Of a DNA stretch of 64,000 bases, positions 17,369-29,100 are shown in pieces. The translations under genes and the position numbers were made by a program. The notes below the pieces were generated by a model, which saw nothing but the letters and a program-made list of their open reading frames with translations, had not been told where the DNA came from and did not search any database. The DNA comes from Pelagimonas phthalicica (GTDB taxonomy: Bacteria > Pseudomonadota > Alphaproteobacteria > Rhodobacterales > Rhodobacteraceae): NCBI RefSeq assembly GCF_004364805.1, contig NZ_SOAP01000002.1, forward strand, positions 62,001-126,000, read 5' to 3'. Each line of letters starts with the position of its first letter. Position 1 is the stretch's first letter.

Positions 17369-18046
17369 TTATTTGGTGGATTTCAGGCGGGCCAAGACGT
17401 CATTGGCGGTGCTTTTTGAGGCTTTGCCAAAGCCCTCAGCCGCCAATTTGTCCGCCACATCGGTCTGGGTCAGACCGTCATTGATCTCTTTCAGGATCTG
17501 ACCCTGTTCAAAGGGATCATCCTTTTGCAGCACGCGGGCGATCAGCTCTTCGGCTTCTTCAAAACTGCTATCGGCGGCCACATGCGCATTCAGGCGCTTC
17601 TGGATAGCCTGCTCTTTCTTGGCGGCGCGGGCGGCGAGGGCCCCCTGTTTCAGATCGATGATGCGGCGATGGGCGGTTTCGACCGATTGGCGCAGTTGCA
17701 GGATGCGGGTTTCCAGGCGCTGCAGGGTGGCGCGGCGCAGGGTGAGTTCGTTTTCCATGGTTGCGATGGCCTGGGCGGCCTCGGTGGCCAATTCTTCGCG
17801 ATCAGCGGCGAGGGCTTCGGTGGCGCGCTCGGTCAGGTCTTGCAGCTTGGTCTCAAGAGTTTCGACCTGACGGGTCTCAGAGCGTTCGCGCTGGATCAGG
17901 CTGGCCAGAGAATACTTGGCCGATTTCAGCGACGCCTCGGCCTCGCGGATTTTTTGGTCAATCAGTTCAATGCTGTAGCGGTCACGCAGCGCTTCTTCCT
18001 GACGGGCGCTTTCACCGGCGATCAAAGTCTTCAAAGTTGCAAACAT
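17369..18046 (-). CDS. PspA/IM30-family protein
   Basis: This 225-residue, almost wholly alpha-helical coiled-coil protein matches PspA/IM30/Vipp1. N-terminal FATLKTLIAGESARQEEALRD would be the amphipathic membrane-binding helix, followed by long heptad-rich helices to about residue 150. These proteins polymerise on the inner membrane and limit proton leakage. Start 18046 (GGAGAG upstream) is preferred over an ATG eight codons earlier. Three palindromes lie just upstream, implying control by the adjacent TetR protein. Confidence 0.8.
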   Translation of the reverse strand: MFATLKTLIAGESARQEEALRDRYSIELIDQKIREAEASLKSAKYSLASLIQRERSETRQVETLETKLQDLTERATEALAADREELATEAAQAIATMENELTLRRATLQRLETRILQLRQSVETAHRRIIDLKQGALAARAAKKEQAIQKRLNAHVAADSSFEEAEELIARVLQKDDPFEQGQILKEINDGLTQTDVADKLAAEGFGKASKSTANDVLARLKSTK

Positions 18047-18063
18047 GGTGCTCTCCAATTTCG

Positions 18064-18133
18064 TGAACATCGTTCATGAATTTGAAATAGCAATTGCGTG
18101 AACGGCGTTCAAGCCATAAATGAACGGCGTTCA
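18064..18133. promoter_or_regulatory. Three TetR-type operators before pspA
   Basis: Palindromes TGAACATCGTTCA (18064-18076), TGAACGGCGTTCA (18099-18111) and TGAACGGCGTTCA (18121-18133) lie between tetR and the pspA-like start. Two are identical and spaced 22 bp centre to centre. A fourth variant precedes tetR, so the likely ligand is the neighbouring TetR protein. Confidence 0.75.
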
Positions 18134-18145
18134 TTTTACGTGGCG

Positions 18146-18736
18146 TCACGAAATCCGCGACAGGATCTGCGCGATCATTTTCTTCAACAGGGGCAGGGGG
18201 ACGCCTGAGATGCGTTGTTCGAGGCCAAGCAATACAATGCCATGCACCGATGAGAACAGGGCACGGGTCATCAGGTCGAGATCCTGTTCATGCATATCCG
18301 GGAAAATCTCGGCCAGAGGTTCGGAGATGTAAGAGAACAAACCGCCCAGAGCATCCATATACCATTGCGGCACCGGGCCCTCGGTCGACATTTCCACGTC
18401 AAACAGCGCGCGCCACAGGCTTGGTTGTTCGGCGGCGAAGTAGAGATAGGCGTGGGACATGGCGATCAGCCGGTCGCGGGGCGGCTGGCTGGCGCTCTCG
18501 GCCACGGCCTCGGCCACCTTGGCCCCAAGGCGGCGGAAGGTGCGGCCATTGACTTCTAATGTGAGCGCGTTGAGGTCATCAAAATGCGTATAGATCGCGC
18601 CAACGGCACAGCCTGCCTCTTTGGCCAATGATCGGGCGCGCAGAGATGACAGGCCTTCGGCGGCAATCTGGGCTTCGGCCAGCTCGATCAGTTTTTCGCG
18701 CAGCGCGGCTTTGCGGGCTTTGGTTTTTTCGGACAT
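18146..18736 (-). CDS. TetR/AcrR-family regulator of the PspA module
   Basis: The protein has 196 residues, with the TetR helix-turn-helix at about 15-62 ([20 protein letters not shown]). Its C-terminal ligand domain resembles the WHG-type family ([13 protein letters not shown]). It lies upstream of the PspA-like gene on the same strand. The palindrome TGAACGCTGTTCA is 15 bp before its ATG and related palindromes precede pspA, which indicates autoregulation plus control of pspA-yiaAB. The inducer is unknown. Confidence 0.9.
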   Translation of the reverse strand: MSEKTKARKAALREKLIELAEAQIAAEGLSSLRARSLAKEAGCAVGAIYTHFDDLNALTLEVNGRTFRRLGAKVAEAVAESASQPPRDRLIAMSHAYLYFAAEQPSLWRALFDVEMSTEGPVPQWYMDALGGLFSYISEPLAEIFPDMHEQDLDLMTRALFSSVHGIVLLGLEQRISGVPLPLLKKMIAQILSRIS

Positions 18737-18750
18737 GTCTGACCTTTGTG

Positions 18751-18763
18751 TGAACGCTGTTCA
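18751..18763. promoter_or_regulatory. Autoregulatory operator before tetR
   Basis: TGAACGCTGTTCA shares TGAAC-N3-GTTCA with the three palindromes upstream of pspA and sits 15 bp before the tetR start. Confidence 0.7.
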
Positions 18764-18853
18764 ACGGATAGCAATGCAGCCACAGCCAGAAAACCCCCAA
18801 AGCCATTGAATTTGCAAAAGAGCGGCGTTATAGCTGCGCGAAAGGAGATCACC

Positions 18854-18889
18854 ATGGCTGCGTTTGACGCTTTGTTTTTGCGACGATGA
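18854..18889 (+). CDS. Candidate Arg-Arg leader peptide upstream of argC
   Basis: A short frame of 11 codons reads MAAFDALFLRR and stops at TGA. It has an excellent ribosome site (AAAGGAG, 7 bp before the ATG). The last two codons are both CGA for arginine. It ends 96 bp before argC, an arginine biosynthesis gene, and is followed by a CCGGGC/GTCCGG stem and a T6 tract. The layout suggests attenuation by arginyl-tRNA supply, but the stem is weak and separated from the T-run, so this is an inference. Confidence 0.35.
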   Translation: MAAFDALFLRR

Positions 18890-18985
18890 CCGTGACTCAC
18901 CGGGCTTTTGGTCCGGGGCGTGATCTATTTTTTGGCCGGATTGGGACAGAACCCAGGGCCACCCCCAAACAGCAAGAGACTTCGC

Positions 18986-20014
18986 ATGTCGCATAATATC
19001 GCCATTATCGGTGCGTCCGGCTATACCGGCGCGGAACTTATCCGGCTGATTGCCACCCATCCCTCGTTCAAGATCAAGGCGCTGGCCGCCAATTCCAAGG
19101 CCGGGCTGCCGCTGGCCAAAGTGTTCCCGCATCTGCGCCATCTGGATCTGCCGGATCTGGTGACCTGGGAGCAGATTGATTTTGACCAGATTGACCTGTG
19201 TTTCTGCGCGCTGCCGCATAAGACCAGCCAAGAGGTGATTTCGAAACTGCCCAAGAGCGTCAAGATCGTCGATCTGTCGGCGGATTTCCGGCTGCGTGAT
19301 CCGGAGGCCTATGAAAAGTGGTATGGCAATCCCCATTCGGCGGTCGAGATGCAGGGTGAGGCGGTCTATGGTCTGACCGAGTTTTACCGGGACGAGATTG
19401 CCAAGGCCCGGTTGGTGGCGGGCACCGGTTGTAACGCCGCGACGGGGCAATTCATTTTGCGGCCATTGATTGCGGATCAGGTGATTGATCTCGATGAGAT
19501 CATTCTGGACCTGCAATGTGGGGTCAGCGGGGCCGGGCGGTCGTTGAAAGAGAACCTGCTGCATGCAGAGCTGAGCGAGGGCAGCAATGCCTATGCGGTG
19601 GGCGGCACGCATCGGCATCTGGGCGAGTTCGATCAGGAATTTTCCGCCATTGCCGGGCGTGAGGTGAAGATCCAGTTCACCCCGCATCTTGGCCCGTTCA
19701 ACCGGGGTATTCTGGCGACCTGCTATGTCAAAGGCGAGCTGGCCGAGGTTGAGGCGTCGCTGCGCAAGGCCTATGCGGAGGAGCCCTTTGTCGAGGTGCT
19801 GGAGGCGGGCGAGACCCCAAGCACCCATCATGTGCGCGGCTCGAACTTTTGCCATATCGGTGTGGTCGCGGATCGGCTGCCGGGCCGGGTGATTGTGGTG
19901 GCGGCGCTGGACAATCTGACCAAGGGCAGTTCCGGGCAGGCCTTGCAGAATGCCAACCTGATGCTGGGCGAAGAGGAAACCGCCGGGTTGATGTTGGCCC
20001 CCTGTTTCCCCTGA
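18986..20014 (+). CDS. argC: N-acetyl-gamma-glutamyl-phosphate reductase ArgC
   Basis: ArgC reduces N-acetylglutamyl phosphate to the semialdehyde with NADPH in arginine synthesis. The 342-residue protein has the Rossmann motif [10 protein letters not shown] (9-18), [13 protein letters not shown] (about 93-105), the active-site Cys149 and catalytic His in GGTHRH (about 209). The Cys lies in AGTGCNAATG rather than the usual PGCYPTA, a pattern closer to LysY/archaeal-type reductases. The start at 18986 replaces a longer, repeat-free but unsupported N-terminus. A candidate leader peptide precedes it. Confidence 0.9.
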   Translation: MSHNIAIIGASGYTGAELIRLIATHPSFKIKALAANSKAGLPLAKVFPHLRHLDLPDLVTWEQIDFDQIDLCFCALPHKTSQEVISKLPKSVKIVDLSADFRLRDPEAYEKWYGNPHSAVEMQGEAVYGLTEFYRDEIAKARLVAGTGCNAATGQFILRPLIADQVIDLDEIILDLQCGVSGAGRSLKENLLHAELSEGSNAYAVGGTHRHLGEFDQEFSAIAGREVKIQFTPHLGPFNRGILATCYVKGELAEVEASLRKAYAEEPFVEVLEAGETPSTHHVRGSNFCHIGVVADRLPGRVIVVAALDNLTKGSSGQALQNANLMLGEEETAGLMLAPCFP

Positions 20015-20033
20015 TTGCGTTTGTTGCGGGCGG

Positions 20034-20106
20034 GCTGGGGCGCTGCCCCGCCCCGAGCAAGCTCGGGACTCCCCGGGATACTTTTGGCCCAAAGAAACCT
20101 GGGGCG
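20034..20106 (+). repeat. Dispersed repeat family B, copy 2
   Basis: It contains GGGGCGCTGCCCC, CCCGAGCAAGCTCGGG and CCCCGGGATACTTTTGGCCC in order, just after argC. It is the exact inverse arrangement of the copy at 23825. Confidence 0.8.
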
Positions 20107-20232
20107 GATTGCGCAAAGTCAAGGCGTGCTGCCCGGGGGCGGGGGCATAAGGTGTGACAAATAGGGTCTGCAAATCCAGAAGGGAGCGCCCTATATAGGG
20201 TGCAATGAAACGGTGCTGGAGCGGATCTGCAA

Positions 20233-20691
20233 ATGGCTTTGAAATCTTTGAAGAAGAAACGGCGTGTTCAGGTGATTGCCTTGGCGGCGGTGGCTTTGAT
20301 CGTTTCGACCGCTTTGATCGGCTATGCGATGCGCGACGGGATCAACCTGTTCCGCTCCCCCACACAAGTGACCGAAGCGCCGCCCGCCTCTAATGAGGTG
20401 TTTCGCATTGGTGGGCTTGTTGAAGAGGGCTCGTTGATCCGTGGGGCCGGGCAGGAGATCCGTTTCAACGTCACCGATGGTGGCGCGACCGTGCCGGTGG
20501 TCTTTGCTGGGGTGTTGCCGGATCTTTTTGCCGAGAACCAGGGCATGGTGGGCACCGGGCGCTATGTGGATGGGGTGTTTGAGGCCTCGGAGATCCTGGC
20601 CAAGCATGACGAGAATTACATGCCCAAAGAGGTGGTGGACGCGTTGAAAGAGCAGGGCGTTTATCAGGAGCATGGGGATCAGGATAGCTGA
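20233..20691 (+). CDS. ccmE: Heme chaperone CcmE
   Basis: CcmE carries heme covalently in the periplasm during cytochrome c maturation. The 152-residue protein has an N-terminal membrane anchor (about 12-32), an OB-fold (FRIGGLVEEGSL, VPVVFAGVLPDLF, EGQG-like ENQGMVGTG) and the heme-binding His125 in AKHDENYMP. It stands alone here; no other ccm genes are adjacent. Confidence 0.95.
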   Translation: MALKSLKKKRRVQVIALAAVALIVSTALIGYAMRDGINLFRSPTQVTEAPPASNEVFRIGGLVEEGSLIRGAGQEIRFNVTDGGATVPVVFAGVLPDLFAENQGMVGTGRYVDGVFEASEILAKHDENYMPKEVVDALKEQGVYQEHGDQDS

Positions 20692-20719
20692 TCCTGTGAT
20701 GGTCTCGGTGATGGGGGCG

Positions 20720-22036
20720 CTATTCGCCCGCCACACGCGGCAGCAAAAGCGTGACCAGCAAGCCGGTTGGCAGGGCGTTGTCCAGCACCAATGCGCCGCC
20801 AGATTGCTTGGCAAAGCCTGACACGGCCGACAATCCCAATCCTGTCCCGGCCCCGACACCTTTGGTGGTGTAAAAGGGTTCCGGCAGTTTGTTCAGCGTT
20901 TCGTCAGAGACGCCCGGCCCGGCATCCTGCACATAGATGCTGACATAGGGCGGCGCGGTTTCCGGCTTGGCTTCCAGCCCGTGGGGCAGGGTGTCGACCT
21001 TTTTCACCCCAATCTCGATATGGCCTTTGCCCTGCATGGCATCCTGCGCGTTCAGGCAGAGCTGGATCAGACAGGTTTCCAACATGTCACGATCCACTTT
21101 GGCCCAAAGCGGGGTGGCGGCGGGGAGGATTTCGAGCGTGATTTCGGGATTGAGCAGGTCGGTCAGAACCGGGCCCAAATCCTTGAGGAAGCTGTTGCAA
21201 TTGGTATCGACCGGGGAAAGACGGGTGCGCCCACTGGAGGCAACCAATTGCTGCACGGTCAGCGCGGCGCGATCGGCGGCAATGCGGCATTGGCGCATGG
21301 CGGCGGCCCGTTCTTCCCGGTCTTCCAACAGTTCGACCAGTTCCAGATTGCCCATGATCGCGGTGATCTGATTGTTGAAATCATGCGCGACGCCGCCGAC
21401 AAACTGATTGAGCGCACGGGCTTTTTGCGCCTGCGCATAGCGGCGTTCCGCATGGCGGCGCGCCTGTTGCCGCTCAAGCTCCATATGCTGGGCGCGCACC
21501 AAAAGGAACAGGCCCAAGCTGGTCAGCACCACCAGGAGCACTTGGCTGGACAGGTTGGGAATGCCGGGCCAAATCCGATAGAGGATGGCAAGGATAACCA
21601 CCAGAAATCCGGCTGTGTCGATCCAGAGAAAATCCTTGGTCGGGTTTTCGCGATTGAGGACATAAAGCGCGGAGGCAACCACGGAAATGCAGCCCGCGAC
21701 AAAGACGATGTGATCTGCGGAGGTCACCATATAAACCAGACCAGCATGGAAAATCACAGCACCCAGACTATAGGCCAACCGTGCATGGCGCAGCCGCATA
21801 GTCGGAGAATTTCGCCGCCTGGGGTTGAGGATATAAAACAGCAGAGATTGTTGTGCGAAATAGGCCAGAAGCCAAATGGCCAAAGTCCAGTCCTTGGCCA
21901 CAAAGACAAAGATTGGCACCGCAACCAAAAGCGCGAACAGCCGCAAAATCAGCTCTGATCTATTGCCAAAATCCGCGCGGTACATCTTAATCAGACGCGC
22001 GGTTGCGTCGTTTGCCATGATTGGTTCGTCATTCAT
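20720..22036 (-). CDS. Membrane sensor histidine kinase
   Basis: The protein has 438 residues. About six hydrophobic segments fill residues 25-180. A short linker leads to the HisKA dimerisation helix with the phospho-acceptor His in GGVAHDFNN (about 216-224). The HATPase domain follows (LCLNAQDAM N box, DAGPGVS, TTKGVGAGTGLGLS G boxes). It resembles hybrid-type PAS-less kinases of the HDFNN class. No response regulator is next to it. The start is not preceded by a strong ribosome site. The signal is unknown. Confidence 0.88.
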   Translation of the reverse strand: MNDEPIMANDATARLIKMYRADFGNRSELILRLFALLVAVPIFVFVAKDWTLAIWLLAYFAQQSLLFYILNPRRRNSPTMRLRHARLAYSLGAVIFHAGLVYMVTSADHIVFVAGCISVVASALYVLNRENPTKDFLWIDTAGFLVVILAILYRIWPGIPNLSSQVLLVVLTSLGLFLLVRAQHMELERQQARRHAERRYAQAQKARALNQFVGGVAHDFNNQITAIMGNLELVELLEDREERAAAMRQCRIAADRAALTVQQLVASSGRTRLSPVDTNCNSFLKDLGPVLTDLLNPEITLEILPAATPLWAKVDRDMLETCLIQLCLNAQDAMQGKGHIEIGVKKVDTLPHGLEAKPETAPPYVSIYVQDAGPGVSDETLNKLPEPFYTTKGVGAGTGLGLSAVSGFAKQSGGALVLDNALPTGLLVTLLLPRVAGE

Positions 22037-22413
22037 TTAGTATTCATGCAAAGACTGACCTATATGGCTTTTCAGAGCAAGCCAAACAAACGCCACAAAG
22101 GGATAGGTTCCGGTTCGCGTTCGTTAACAATCGCGAAGTTTCAAAAAATATGTTCGTGATCAGGCAACAACAAAATATATATGGGTAATATCTGTTTATT
22201 GCGTAGAGTCGCAAAAGCGGTTGTTCTAGGCAAATAAGGGACGCTGATCAGTATTGCGCGGCGCATCTAATGAGGGAAATGGGCCGAAGCAATTAGCGCA
22301 ATGAGTGTTTCAAATTGCCGAAACACGAGGCGCGAATTGGACGTTTCAATTGGACGGTGCAAAAGAAAAAGGCACCGAAAACGGTGCCTTTTCCAGAGAG
22401 CCAAAAGAGCGGC
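22037..22413. other. AT-richer intergenic region
   Basis: The 377-bp gap between the histidine kinase and eno is clearly AT-richer than the surrounding genes. It contains the eno terminator at its right end. No gene or clear promoter was identified; the kinase promoter should be on the minus strand here. Confidence 0.4.
22361..22390 (-). terminator. Terminator of eno
   Basis: Stem GGCACCG/CGGTGCC (22371-22377 and 22382-22388) with an AAAA loop; on the minus strand it is followed by a T-rich tract (complement of AAAAGAAAAA). It lies 25 bp after the eno stop. Confidence 0.85.
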
Positions 22414-23721
<1,308 letters not shown>

Positions 23722-23824
23722 TCATAGCAGGCTGGGCGTGAAACGCAACGGAATTGTTATCGCTAACATTGTGGTTGCGACAGGGTTGCGCTAACGTTGG
23801 GCGCTAACAGCAGAGCCTCACCAA

Positions 23825-23897
23825 GCCCCCCAAGTCTTCTTCGGGCCAAAAGTATCCCGGGGAGTCCCGAGCTTGCTCGGGGCGGGGCAGCGCCCCA
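23825..23897 (-). repeat. Dispersed repeat family B, copy 3
   Basis: Reverse complement of copy 2, with the same CCCGAGCTTGCTCGGG hairpin and GGGGCAGCGCCCC. It lies immediately downstream of the EamA gene (stop at 23906). Confidence 0.8.
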
Positions 23898-23905
23898 ATC
23901 CGCTC

Positions 23906-24766
23906 TCACCCTTGCGCCAGCTTGCGTTCGCGCAAAAAGCTGTAGAGACCTGCGCCCAAAACCAAAGCCGCCCCCAGCAATGTGTAGCCATCCGGGCGTT
24001 CGGCAAAGATCAGAATGCCCAGAGCCGAGGTGAAAATCAGCCGCGCGTAGCGATAGGGCGCAATGATCGAAACCGGGGCCATGCGCATCGCAGCGGTGAC
24101 CGCCAGATAGCCAATGGCGGTGAACACCACCGCCCCGACCAGATGCATCAGGGTGATTGGGGCGAAATCCAACGGTTTGGTTTCAAAGAAAAAGATCACC
24201 AGCCCGACCGGGATGGTCGCTGCAAATCCCCAGGCGGACATGGACAGGGCCGGAATGTGGCTTGGGGCCAATCGCGTCACCAGATCCCGTGCCGCCAGAC
24301 CTGTCACGCCGAGAACGGCAAAAAGCTCCCAGCCGGAAAAGGCACTGCCAAAGGGGCGGATCACGATCAACATGCCGATCAAGCCAACCAGGATCGCCGC
24401 CCAACGGCGCCAGCCGACCTCTTCGCCCAGGAACAGCGCCGCGCCCAGAATGGTCAGCAGCGGTGCAACCTGCATGATCGCGGCAAAGACAGAAAGCGGG
24501 ATTTTCGAGATGCCGACCACCAGGCCAATGGCCCCGACAATCTCAAAGAGATTGCGCAGCAGCACCATCTTATGCAGGGCGTCGCGGTTGAACAGGGAAA
24601 AGCCCTTGATCCGCGCCATGACCAGAAACATCAAGGTGCCGCCGGTGCTGATGGCAAACATGATCTGACCCATCGGCGCATATTGCGCTGCCAGTTTGAT
24701 AAAGGCGTCGCTCAGGGCCAAGAGGGCCATGGACAGGACCATGATGCCAATTGCGCGGACGATCAT
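23906..24766 (-). CDS. EamA/DMT-family transporter
   Basis: The protein has 286 residues with about ten hydrophobic helices in two EamA repeats, including LFLGEEVGWRRWAAILVGLIGMLIV in the first half and the mirror-like LIFAERPDGYTLLGAALVLGAG in the second. Members export metabolites or amino acids; the substrate is unknown. The ATG at 24766 lies 2 bp from the end of a MITE-like element. An alternative ATG six codons upstream lies within that element's inverted repeat, so the original promoter and leader were displaced or rebuilt by the insertion. Confidence 0.85.
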   Translation of the reverse strand: MIVRAIGIMVLSMALLALSDAFIKLAAQYAPMGQIMFAISTGGTLMFLVMARIKGFSLFNRDALHKMVLLRNLFEIVGAIGLVVGISKIPLSVFAAIMQVAPLLTILGAALFLGEEVGWRRWAAILVGLIGMLIVIRPFGSAFSGWELFAVLGVTGLAARDLVTRLAPSHIPALSMSAWGFAATIPVGLVIFFFETKPLDFAPITLMHLVGAVVFTAIGYLAVTAAMRMAPVSIIAPYRYARLIFTSALGILIFAERPDGYTLLGAALVLGAGLYSFLRERKLAQG

Positions 24767-24767
24767 G

Positions 24768-26752
<1,985 letters not shown>

Positions 26753-27724
26753 TTAATGCACCAGCCCCATTTGCTCGGCCAGATGACCGGCGCAGCCCGC
26801 CAGCGGGGCGTAGTCATCTGTCATCAACTGTACCGGGAATTGCGCCATGTAATCGCTGAAACGTCCCTTATCGGCAAAGGCCTCGCCAAAGCCGAGATCC
26901 ATCAGATGCGGGCCGACATGGCGCATGACGCCGCCAACCAGATAGATGCCGCCAAAGGGCAGGGTGATCAGCGCCACATCGCTGCAATAACGCCCGGTGA
27001 AACGGACAAAGAGGCGCAGCGTGCGTACCGCACGGTCCTGACCTTCGCCAAAGGCAGCCATGATATCGGCGGCGGGCAGGGGGGTGCCGGTGCCGTCTTC
27101 GCGACACATAAAGGCGTAGAGCCGCTCCAGCCCCCGGCCTGACAAAACCTCTTCGAAGGACGGGGTGTCGTGGCGTTCGGCCAGCCAGTCCAACAGGCGC
27201 ATTTCCTGGCCCGTCTGCGGGGGCAGGGAAATGTGACCGGCCTCAGAGGGGGGCACAATGGTCAGGCCCTGGCTGTGATAGACCGGGGCGATGTTCAGCC
27301 CGGTGCCGACATTGACCACAAGACGCACGTCAGAGCGGCGCGATCCGCTGGGCTGGCCGGGCAGAAGCTGCTGCATGCTGTCATCGCCAATATGCGCCAA
27401 GGCATGGCCCATGGCCTGCAAATCGTTCAGCACAGCAACGGTTTTGGCCCCGGTGGTCGCGCCGAGACGATCAGTCTCAACGCGCCAATCCAGATTGGTC
27501 AGCTGGCCGACGCCATCCTGAACCGGACCCGCCATATCGACACAGACTGCTTCGGGGCTTTCTTGCAGCTCAGCAAGGTAATGCGTCAGGATCGGTTCAA
27601 TGCCGGTATTCTCGGCATTGCGAAAGCGACGAATGGTGTCGCGGCGAATCTTTGTCCCTTGGGTCAGGGCAACGCGGGTGTTGGTACCGCCAATATCCGC
27701 AACAACAGCTGTGAAATCATTCAT
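26753..27724 (-). CDS. glk: Glucokinase
   Basis: This 323-residue protein matches the Glk family (ROK-unrelated bacterial glucokinase): phosphate loop ADIGGTNTRVAL (9-20), the sugar-binding LTNLDW and LNDLQAMGHAL, the GTGLN phosphate 2 segment, and PSEAGHISLPP. It phosphorylates glucose freed by the neighbouring glucosidases. It starts 12 bp after the GH1 gene ends, so they are one operon. Confidence 0.93.
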   Translation of the reverse strand: MNDFTAVVADIGGTNTRVALTQGTKIRRDTIRRFRNAENTGIEPILTHYLAELQESPEAVCVDMAGPVQDGVGQLTNLDWRVETDRLGATTGAKTVAVLNDLQAMGHALAHIGDDSMQQLLPGQPSGSRRSDVRLVVNVGTGLNIAPVYHSQGLTIVPPSEAGHISLPPQTGQEMRLLDWLAERHDTPSFEEVLSGRGLERLYAFMCREDGTGTPLPAADIMAAFGEGQDRAVRTLRLFVRFTGRYCSDVALITLPFGGIYLVGGVMRHVGPHLMDLGFGEAFADKGRFSDYMAQFPVQLMTDDYAPLAGCAGHLAEQMGLVH

Positions 27725-27736
27725 GGATGGAACCAG

Positions 27737-29065
27737 TCATGTTAGCGCTCCCAGGGCCTGTTTTATCGCGTGGTACGATGATTTTGGCGTGCGCTCAAGT
27801 GTCTCAAAGTCTACATGCACCAAACCAAAGCGTTTTTCATAGCCAAGCGCCCATTCGTAATTGTCCAGCAGCGACCAGAGGTAGTAGCCGTTCACCGGCA
27901 CACCTTCGGCCATGGCGCGCTGAACCTGCGCAAGATGCGCCTCGACAAAGGCGATGCGGTCCGGGTCGTCACAGGTGCCGTTGGTCAGGACATCCGGCGC
28001 GGCCATGCCGTTTTCAGTGACAAAGATCGGCAGATCGCCGGTGTAGTCCTGCGCGGTGCGTTTGAGGAACTTGTAAAGACCTTCGGGATAGATTTCCCAA
28101 TCCATGAATGTCTTGGGCAGCGGGCCGGTCACTTCTTTAAGGGAGGGCCAGGGTTCGGTTGGGTCGGGGGCGATCAGTTTGCGGGTGTAGTAATTCACCC
28201 CAACCCAGTCGAGCGGGGTGGTGATCACGTCGAAATCATCCTGCCAGCCCTGTGGCAGATGCGGCGCGATGCCTGCCATGACGCGTTCGGGATAGCGGCC
28301 TTTGAAGACGCCGCTCAGGAAGCAATGGTTATAGATCTCATCATAGAGGGCGGCTTTTTCAATAGCTTCGGCGCTGTCATCGGCCGGGGTGGACCATTCC
28401 ATGTTGAACACGCCGCCGAGGTTGTCCATGCCGAGACTGCGCATGGTCTGGATGGCGGTGCCATGGGCCAAAAGGATGTGATGAATGGCGCGGGCGGTGG
28501 CGCGGATGTCGCGCAGGCCCGGCGCGTGATGCCCGTGGAAATGGCTGAGCCAGGAAACGCACCAGGGCTCATTGATCGGGGCCACCGAATACATCCGGTC
28601 GCCAATCCGGCCCATGATGGTTTCGGTGTAATCGCCAAACCACTTGGCGATGTCGCGATTGCGCCAGCCGCCGAGATCGGCAAGGTCAGAGGGCAATTCC
28701 CAGTGATAGAGCGTGGCGGCGGGCTTGATCCCGCGTTCCAGCATGGCGTCGGTCAGGCGGTCATAGAAATCCAGACCCTCTTGGGACGGGGTGCGCCCAT
28801 CGGGCATGACCCGCGCCCAGGAGGTCGAAAACCGATAGCAATCCAATCCCGCCCCGGCGATCAGATCGAGATCCTCTTCGAAGCGGTGATAGTGATCGCA
28901 GGCGGTTGCGCCGTTTTCGGCGCGCACCACATTGCCGGGGGTTGCGGCAAAGTCATCCCAATGGGTGCGACCAGCCTGGCCAAAGCCATGCCCCTCGATT
29001 TGATAGCTGGAGGTTGCGACCCCAAAGAGGAAATCCTTGGGGAAATCAGTACGTTTGAATGGCAT
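27737..29065 (-). CDS. GH1 beta-glucosidase
   Basis: The 442-residue protein is a family 1 glycoside hydrolase with N-terminal FLFGVATSSYQIEG, acid/base Glu166 in INEPW and nucleophile Glu351 in VTENG. The aromatic +1/-1 subsite residues WSLLDNYEW are near the C-terminus. No signal peptide is present, so it acts on imported beta-glucosides in the cytoplasm. It sits in the operon regulated by the LacI gene just upstream, beside glk and pgm. Confidence 0.95.
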   Translation of the reverse strand: MPFKRTDFPKDFLFGVATSSYQIEGHGFGQAGRTHWDDFAATPGNVVRAENGATACDHYHRFEEDLDLIAGAGLDCYRFSTSWARVMPDGRTPSQEGLDFYDRLTDAMLERGIKPAATLYHWELPSDLADLGGWRNRDIAKWFGDYTETIMGRIGDRMYSVAPINEPWCVSWLSHFHGHHAPGLRDIRATARAIHHILLAHGTAIQTMRSLGMDNLGGVFNMEWSTPADDSAEAIEKAALYDEIYNHCFLSGVFKGRYPERVMAGIAPHLPQGWQDDFDVITTPLDWVGVNYYTRKLIAPDPTEPWPSLKEVTGPLPKTFMDWEIYPEGLYKFLKRTAQDYTGDLPIFVTENGMAAPDVLTNGTCDDPDRIAFVEAHLAQVQRAMAEGVPVNGYYLWSLLDNYEWALGYEKRFGLVHVDFETLERTPKSSYHAIKQALGALT

Positions 29066-29100
29066 GGTGAACTCTGTCTTGGGGCTGGCCGCTGTTCAGT

